A stretch of 64,000 bases of DNA. Source: JALNZF01 sp049793155 (GTDB taxonomy: Bacteria; Nitrospirota; UBA9217). The notes under the pieces are model-generated. The model saw only the letters and a program-made list of their open reading frames with translations. It was not told the DNA's origin and made no database searches. The stretch lies in NCBI GenBank assembly GCA_049793155.1, contig JBARBN010000106.1, forward strand, positions 1-64,000. Reading direction: 5' to 3'. This document shows, one piece after another, positions 59,577 through 64,000 of the stretch. A program made the position numbers and the translations under genes. Within the stretch, counting starts at the first letter, position 1; each line of letters opens with the position of its first letter.

Positions 59577-60554
59577 TCAACCTTTCATCGGGGCTGCTTG
59601 ACTGCTATCGCACCGAGGCGTGGCAACGGCCGTTGGCTTCATCGACGTGACCGTCGATCGGATCCCCTCACGGTATGGTGTTGCCTTGAAATCAAATGCC
59701 TTGTCGAATTTGCTGCTGTCAAACAGATATTCTGAATCATTCTGATAAAGCATCTCCACGCTTTCTCGAACGTTCCCGTTAAAAAGTCCGGCCATTTGAA
59801 TCATCCAATGGGGAAGAACCGTATACCGGGGTGACGATCCGAACTCCCTGGCAACCTGCTCGATGAATTCCTTGCCGGTTAATGCATTCTTGTCCGTTGG
59901 TAAATGCCATATCTGATCATAGGCGCTCTCGGTATTGCCCAACAGAGCAGTCGCTTTGCCTGCATCCGGCGTATAGGTCAGAGAATGTCTCACGTTGTCA
60001 TTTATCAGCCACTGTGCCTTCTTCCCTTTTTTAATATTGTCGAAAACCATGATCGTGGCAACGCTGAGCGGGGTATGGGGCCCGTAGAAGTCTGCTGACC
60101 GTGCAATGAGAGCCTTCAGTACCCCTCGACCGACTTCATCCAGTATCATGTCAGCAAGTCTCTTCCTCACCTCGCCCTTTTTGCTCGATGGATTCATAGG
60201 GGTATTTTCTGTCATCCATCCATTGACCCGTCCGTAGGAATAGACATTATCAAAGAAAACCAGCCTGGCGTCGTGCTTCTTACAGGCATCAATGACATTT
60301 TTCATGATTTGGGGCCAATGGCTCTGCCACGTTTTGAGGTTATAAGGAATGCCCGCCGTGAGGTAAACAACTGCAGAACCTTGCACTGCCTTCATCGTTT
60401 GTGCGGCATCAAGAAGATCGGCCGGAAATAACTCAGCGGTTATTGTTACCTTCTTTGGATTACGACTCACTAATCTGATTCTGTCAGTATATCCGGGAAG
60501 GCTCTTTGCCAGTTCTTTTCCGATAATGCCCCCGGCACCCAAAATGGTTTGCAT
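59577..60554 (-). CDS. NAD-dependent epimerase/dehydratase (extended SDR)
   Basis: A 325-aa extended SDR. The nucleotide site is TILGAGGIIGKELAKSLPGY, followed by LVSRNPKKVTI. VVYLTAGIPYNLKTWQSHWP and FFDNVYSYGRVNGWMTE hold the active-site region; Tyr in VYSYG is in the usual place, but YxxxK is not standard. RSADFYGPHTPLS matches the substrate domain of NAD-epimerases. A 25-residue C-terminal tail is unusual (TPRCDSSQAAPMKG). GGGGAGG precedes the ATG at 60554. Substrate unknown. Confidence 0.8.
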   Translation of the reverse strand: MQTILGAGGIIGKELAKSLPGYTDRIRLVSRNPKKVTITAELFPADLLDAAQTMKAVQGSAVVYLTAGIPYNLKTWQSHWPQIMKNVIDACKKHDARLVFFDNVYSYGRVNGWMTENTPMNPSSKKGEVRKRLADMILDEVGRGVLKALIARSADFYGPHTPLSVATIMVFDNIKKGKKAQWLINDNVRHSLTYTPDAGKATALLGNTESAYDQIWHLPTDKNALTGKEFIEQVAREFGSSPRYTVLPHWMIQMAGLFNGNVRESVEMLYQNDSEYLFDSSKFDKAFDFKATPYREGIRSTVTSMKPTAVATPRCDSSQAAPMKG

Positions 60555-60613
60555 GCCATACCTCCCCATCACTCCCGGATCTGCATTTCTGATCATATCA
60601 TTGCTGCAATGTT

Positions 60614-60637
60614 AATGGGGGTCAAGTCCGCAATTTG
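60614..60637. repeat. Dispersed GTCAAGTCCGCAATTTGACA motif
   Basis: GGGGGTCAAGTCCGCAATTT...GACAT is the inverse of the TGTCAAAT...GACTTGACCCC motif. It lies in the gap upstream of the epimerase gene. Confidence 0.5.
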
Positions 60638-60708
60638 ACATCCGCCAATCAAATAAGAAGTATAAATGATAAATTATGAAAATTACTTCTTCCTTTTTCT
60701 CGCTCGCA

Positions 60709-60873
60709 TTAATTTTGCGATAACAGGACAATGATAACGATCAAAACAATCGCAGCCAGGATCCACCAGGCGAATTTTGGAAAGCGGCGTTTCTTCGAAT
60801 TTCTGTCCCGTAATCCGCCCCGATCCCAGTCGATCTCCTTTTCCCGGTACCAGTCCCTGTCTTCCATTCCCAT
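60709..60873 (-). CDS. Small tail-anchored membrane protein
   Basis: A 54-aa protein: a charged N-terminus (MGMEDRDWYREKEIDWDRGG) and one C-terminal helix (FAWWILAAIVLIVIIVLL), so the charged part faces the cytosol. RDRNSKKRR lies before the helix. GGGCGG lies upstream of the ATG at 60873; a second Met follows two codons later. The DRDWYREK start block is seen in many small bacterial proteins, often fused to other domains. Function unknown. Confidence 0.6.
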   Translation of the reverse strand: MGMEDRDWYREKEIDWDRGGLRDRNSKKRRFPKFAWWILAAIVLIVIIVLLSQN

Positions 60874-61103
60874 GACAATACCGCCCGCCTTTTTTCTGCA
60901 GGATCCACTCCGTTTCCCGTTAACGCGTACGGGAGATACCTTCTGCCTCCCCATCTTAAGGTGCCAACATGGCACTTCAAGTCGTCGAACTCCACGTTTG
61001 TCAGCTTTTTTATGAAATCATGAGGGAAGCGATAAAGATTCCTTTTTACAGCACTCACCAGCCTTTTGTCGTCACCGCATCGAATACACCGCGCCGTATG
61101 AAG

Positions 61104-62237
61104 CTACAGTGTAAAGAAGAACTCAGCACCTTTGTCCACCGCGCCTTCGGCCCCGACGCGGCCTCCATGCCGGTGAATGATGCGGCGCACGGTTGCGAGG
61201 CCAATGCCGGTTCCGGGAAACTGGGCCTCCTGATGAAGACGCTGAAAGGGAATAAAGAGCTTTTCCGCGAAGGCCATGTCAAAACCGGCCCCGTTGTCCC
61301 TGACAAAATAGACCGGCTTCCCCTCCTGACTCCTGATCCCGAACTCTATCCGCGCCTTCCTGCGGCCGGCAGTGAACTTCATCGCGTTCCCCATCAGGTT
61401 CTCCAGGACGATCCGGAGCAGACGGCCGTCGCCGGTGACCCGGACCCTGGGCGCTATGATGAACTCAATGTCGCGGTCAAGGAAGGCTTTCTCCAGGCTG
61501 TCCGCCACAACGTCGGCAAGCTCACTGAGATCGACGGGCTCGCCTCTCATCTCGCCCCTGGTCACCCGGGAAAGGGCCAGCAGGTCATCGATGAGCTGGT
61601 CCATTCGGGTGCCTGCGGCATGAATTCGTTCGAGGAACCCCCTCGACTCCTTGTCAAGGCTCGCGGCGTGGTCGGAGATCAGTACCGCGCTGAAACCGCG
61701 TATGCTCCTGAGCGGCGCCTTCAGGTCGTGCGAAACCGAGTAGCTGAAGGACTCCAGCTCCTGGTTCGCTGCCTCCAGTTGCGCGGCCCGGCGGCGCAGC
61801 TCGTCTTCAACGTTCTTGAGCTTCGTAATGTCTTCCAGAACAAGCAGGGTGAATTCCCTGTCCTCGTACCGGATGGGGCTGGCGGTCACCATCATATGGA
61901 CCTCGCTCATCCCGCCGTTGTGCAGGAGCAGCATCTTCACGGTCTCCTGCTCCACCGCGTCCCCTTTAAAGGACCTGTTGACGGATTTCCTTACGACGCA
62001 GTCCACGCAGGCAGGGGCCCTTCCGCACCCTTCGGGGGTCTCAGTCGAATGGAGGCAATGCAGCGCCTCGCCGCCCCGTTTCAAAAGGACCATGTCCTTG
62101 TCAGCGCCCAACAGCCGTGACGCGGCAATATTCAGGTGATGGATCCGGACATCCTCGTCAACGATGAAGATGAACGAAGGGATGGTGTCGAAGAGATGGT
62201 GGAGGAAATCAGCTTTTTGTAGCAAGTCTTTATTCAT
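61104..62237 (-). CDS. PAS sensor histidine kinase with Cys cluster in the PAS domain
   Basis: A 377-aa soluble kinase. A PAS domain (about 8-130, LFDTIPSFIFIVDEDVRIHH) contains four Cys in LHCLHSTETPEGCGRAPACV and DC, a probable metal or iron-sulfur site. The HisKA His is in FSYSVSHDLKAPLRSIRG and the ATPase domain has LENLMGNAMKFT, VRDNGAGFD and GTGIGLATVRRI. No membrane helix is present. No ribosome site is obvious before the ATG. A response regulator starts at 63889, on the other strand, but is not in the same transcript. Confidence 0.88.
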   Translation of the reverse strand: MNKDLLQKADFLHHLFDTIPSFIFIVDEDVRIHHLNIAASRLLGADKDMVLLKRGGEALHCLHSTETPEGCGRAPACVDCVVRKSVNRSFKGDAVEQETVKMLLLHNGGMSEVHMMVTASPIRYEDREFTLLVLEDITKLKNVEDELRRRAAQLEAANQELESFSYSVSHDLKAPLRSIRGFSAVLISDHAASLDKESRGFLERIHAAGTRMDQLIDDLLALSRVTRGEMRGEPVDLSELADVVADSLEKAFLDRDIEFIIAPRVRVTGDGRLLRIVLENLMGNAMKFTAGRRKARIEFGIRSQEGKPVYFVRDNGAGFDMAFAEKLFIPFQRLHQEAQFPGTGIGLATVRRIIHRHGGRVGAEGAVDKGAEFFFTL

Positions 62238-62378
62238 GGTTTCTGGTCGTCGAAAAAATGGGCTGTGAACTTCTTGGCGTCTTTCCTATTCCGGCACTGC
62301 CCTCTTTCCGCCGGTCCGGCATACTACCTGAACAGCGGGCTCAAAGCAATAAGCCAAAGCAACGTACCAGGTTCGGTG

Positions 62379-62819
62379 CTAATCGTCGGCCTGATCCTGT
62401 CTCTTCCACTTGAGCAATAAACAGATGACGATCCAGGTAAAGGTCCTGAACATCATGGCGAAGATGCTGATCATGGCCACTTCCTGCCCGTACTGCTGCA
62501 TGCCGACAAGGCCGAAAAAGACGATGCCGTGGAACGCAAGGATGTTCACGCTCAGGCTGATGCTCCACGCACTACGCATCCACATGCCGACGCCGGCGAC
62601 AACGGAAACAGCGCCCATCGCTGCATTGTACCACACGAGCCAGGGGATAACGTGGTAGACGGGTATTGTCACGCCGAGAAGAACGCTTCCCCCTTCCCTG
62701 ATGGAGAGCAGGCCGAGCGCGACCGCGAGTATGGATGCAACGCGGTCCCGTTTCTGCTGGGTTATTGTTGCCTTTGCCGGAGGCAGATTCGTTTTATTTT
62801 TTGTTTTCTTTTTTGCCAT
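62379..62819 (-). CDS. Four-helix membrane protein, unknown function
   Basis: A 146-aa protein. A Lys-rich cytosolic start (MAKKKTKNKTNLPPAKATIT) is followed by four helices, including VASILAVALGLLSI, PWLVWYNAAMGAVSVVAGVG, ISLSVNILAFHGIVFFGLVG and ISIFAMMFRTFTWIVICLLL. The start at 62819 lies 72 bp after the VOC stop. The open frame continues upstream into that gene, but the upper part is antisense-like and not membrane protein. Family not recognised. Confidence 0.75.
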   Translation of the reverse strand: MAKKKTKNKTNLPPAKATITQQKRDRVASILAVALGLLSIREGGSVLLGVTIPVYHVIPWLVWYNAAMGAVSVVAGVGMWMRSAWSISLSVNILAFHGIVFFGLVGMQQYGQEVAMISIFAMMFRTFTWIVICLLLKWKRQDQADD

Positions 62820-62890
62820 GTCTTTCAATAGTTCTCTGCCGCGTTTCACCCCAACCCCGCACATCCCCGGAGCGGCCCTTCCACCCTGCA

Positions 62891-63394
62891 CTAGGATCTC
62901 ATGCCTGCCGGGCGTCGGACTGCCTTCCGCGATCGCACTGACCGCGACACTGCCGCCTTCTTTGTGCTGCTCTTTTTCTTCGCCTTTGCCTTCGGTGCAT
63001 GCCAATTGTGCGGGATGGGCTGCAGCATGCTTACGCGATTGCCTTCAGAGTCAACGAACGAGACATAACTTCCCACGTCGGGTATCTCCATCGGCTCACC
63101 GAGCACAGTACCGCCCGCTTTGACGACCTTCCTGGCCGCTCTCTTTATATTGTCGACCGCGATGACGATGGACGGATATTGCGCGGGCCAATCGGGTTTT
63201 TTCGGGTAAAATCCCCCATTGATCGCGCCGCGCCTTGTGGGCCCCTTCTTGCTGGTCTCGACGGTTGTCGCAAGGACATAGTTCCCCATCTCCTCGCCAA
63301 GCATCTGAGTCTGCCAGCCGAAAGCGGACTTATAGAACTTCGCCATGCGCATCCGGTCATCATACGGCATCTCAAAGTGAACAACGGCATCCAT
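62891..63394 (-). CDS. VOC-family protein with basic C-terminal tail
   Basis: A 167-aa glyoxalase/bleomycin-resistance fold protein: VVHFEMPYDDRMRMAKFYKS, WQTQMLGEEMGNYV, IVIAVDNIKRAARKVVKAGG and SFVDSEGNRVSML. The metal or substrate site would be formed by the His in VHFEMP and Glu/Ser in DSEGN. A 35-residue tail rich in Lys, Arg, Ala and Ser (APKAKAKKKSSTKKAAVSRS) follows the domain. AAGGAGG precedes the ATG. The substrate is unknown. Confidence 0.85.
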   Translation of the reverse strand: MDAVVHFEMPYDDRMRMAKFYKSAFGWQTQMLGEEMGNYVLATTVETSKKGPTRRGAINGGFYPKKPDWPAQYPSIVIAVDNIKRAARKVVKAGGTVLGEPMEIPDVGSYVSFVDSEGNRVSMLQPIPHNWHAPKAKAKKKSSTKKAAVSRSVRSRKAVRRPAGMRS

Positions 63395-63722
63395 ATTGTG
63401 TCCTCCTTGTTATTTGAAGTATCAGCCCGGAAAACCTCCCGCGAACTTCTCAGGGTCAGGTCCTTAGCCCCCCGTCTTGTGCTGAGCGTACTATAATTAA
63501 ACGATTTTGGCAAGGATATTGGTGCTCTGAAAAGAGATAGAACATGGATAAAATCAGTCATCAGGCATTCCCTGATCTTGGGCTTCGCTTTGCTGATGAT
63601 CATCGGACAGTGTGGAATTTTCCGTGGGTTTTTAGACTCCTTTTTTTTGAGGAACAGGGATTCGTGATCGCCTCATGCAATATCTCTCAGATATGAGCAG
63701 CCTTATTTATGTTTTGATATAA
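63395..63722. other. Intergenic region with an inverted dispersed motif
   Basis: A 328-bp gap up to the regulator promoter. GGGTCAGGTCCTTAGCCCC (63454-63472) is the inverse of the GTCAAAN...GGACCTGACC motif. No gene was seen. Confidence 0.45.
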
Positions 63723-63751
63723 TTGACTCCCTTGGCCGGGAATGATATATT
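63723..63751 (+). promoter_or_regulatory. Promoter upstream of the response regulator
   Basis: TTGACT (63723-63728), 17-nt spacer and TATATT (63746-63751), about 138 bp before the GTG start. Confidence 0.6.
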
Positions 63752-63888
63752 AATTGAATGCGCGATCTGCCATACACGGCTCGTGCAACGATGTTCGTTA
63801 TCTGACGCGCAGTATCCTGAAAATTCAGTGATCGGCGCTCTTCGCTTTTCACTGGCCACGATGCAGCTTGCGCAAGGAAGGCCGGTTC

Positions 63889-64000
63889 GTGAAAAAGAAT
63901 ATTCTCATCATAGACGACGACCACATGGTCCTGTCCGCCATTGAGCCGTTCCTCGAGGATGAAGGCTTCAACGTCCAGACTGCTGTTACCCTGGCGGGCG
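63889..64000 (+). CDS. Response regulator, receiver domain start (runs off window)
   Basis: A GTG start with AAGGAAGG 7 nt upstream opens a frame beginning MKKNILIIDDDHMVLSAIEP, then FLEDEGFNVQTAVTLAG to the window end. IIDDDH holds the acidic pair of a receiver. The phospho-acceptor Asp lies beyond base 64000. The output domain is not visible. Confidence 0.85.
   Translation, partial: MKKNILIIDDDHMVLSAIEPFLEDEGFNVQTAVTLAG

Noticed and set aside
60969..62120. 383-aa plus-strand frame
   Set aside because: Antisense to the PAS histidine kinase, which has all kinase boxes.
1..64000. tRNA, rRNA, insertion sequences, prophage or integrase
   Set aside because: No cloverleaf, rRNA segment, transposase or recombinase was recognised by eye; a tRNAscan or IS search would be needed to exclude them formally.

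Overview
The window reads as a chromosomal segment of a Gram-negative, probably anaerobic or microaerobic environmental bacterium. Lipid A, Kdo and heptose genes together with bamA prove an outer membrane. A ClpC-type unfoldase, an Hcp of the anaerobe class, heme-sensor histidine kinases and a COG3357-type regulator suggest Nitrospirota (Thermodesulfovibrionia-like) or a former deltaproteobacterial lineage. This placement is inference; no rRNA or tRNA gene was seen and no search was run.

Region 1 (1-17.3 kb, all minus strand) is one long envelope cluster. In transcription order it runs bamA, ompH/skp, lpxD, fabZ, lpxA, lpxI, a Gfo/Idh/MocA oxidoreductase, a DegT aminotransferase, lpxB, msbA, a DUF374 acyltransferase, waaA, lpxK, gmhB, a heptosyltransferase, a WaaE-like glycosyltransferase and a GT4 glycosyltransferase cut by the window edge. 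Most junctions overlap or are under 70 bp. The oxidoreductase/aminotransferase pair between lpxI and lpxB matches GnnA/GnnB, which predicts a lipid A built on 2,3-diamino-2,3-dideoxyglucose with amide-linked primary acyl chains. Next come hemW (17.4-18.5 kb), a GNAT acetyltransferase and clpC (19.4-21.9 kb, with promoter and terminator).

Region 2 (22-31 kb) is mixed: a conserved-looking protein of unknown function, a receiver-PilZ protein, an HTH/zinc-ribbon regulator, a small exported protein, a DHA2 drug exporter, a beta-hydroxyacid dehydrogenase, an FGGY kinase, and a heme-binding histidine kinase whose phospho-acceptor His is replaced. Region 3 (31.5-45.7 kb) holds a tandem YtxH protein, a tiny Lys-rich protein, an atypical zinc-knuckle SDR, hcp with a palindromic candidate operator, an HD-GYP protein, an O-methyltransferase, a DUF4388-GAF protein next to a PilT-like ATPase, an HtrA protease and a second receiver-PilZ protein. 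These point to c-di-GMP and motility control.

Region 4 (46-64 kb) is an accessory stretch of small exported or membrane proteins, redox proteins (HiPIP, hemerythrin, QorB-like, ChaN-like), sensor kinases with heme or cysteine-rich domains, an RpfG-like regulator, and many short dispersed repeats. It includes a second copy of the tiny Lys-rich protein (minus strand, 52.8 kb) and a free-standing copy of the Cys-rich domain that ends the 48-kb histidine kinase. No CRISPR array, transposase, integrase or prophage gene was recognised.
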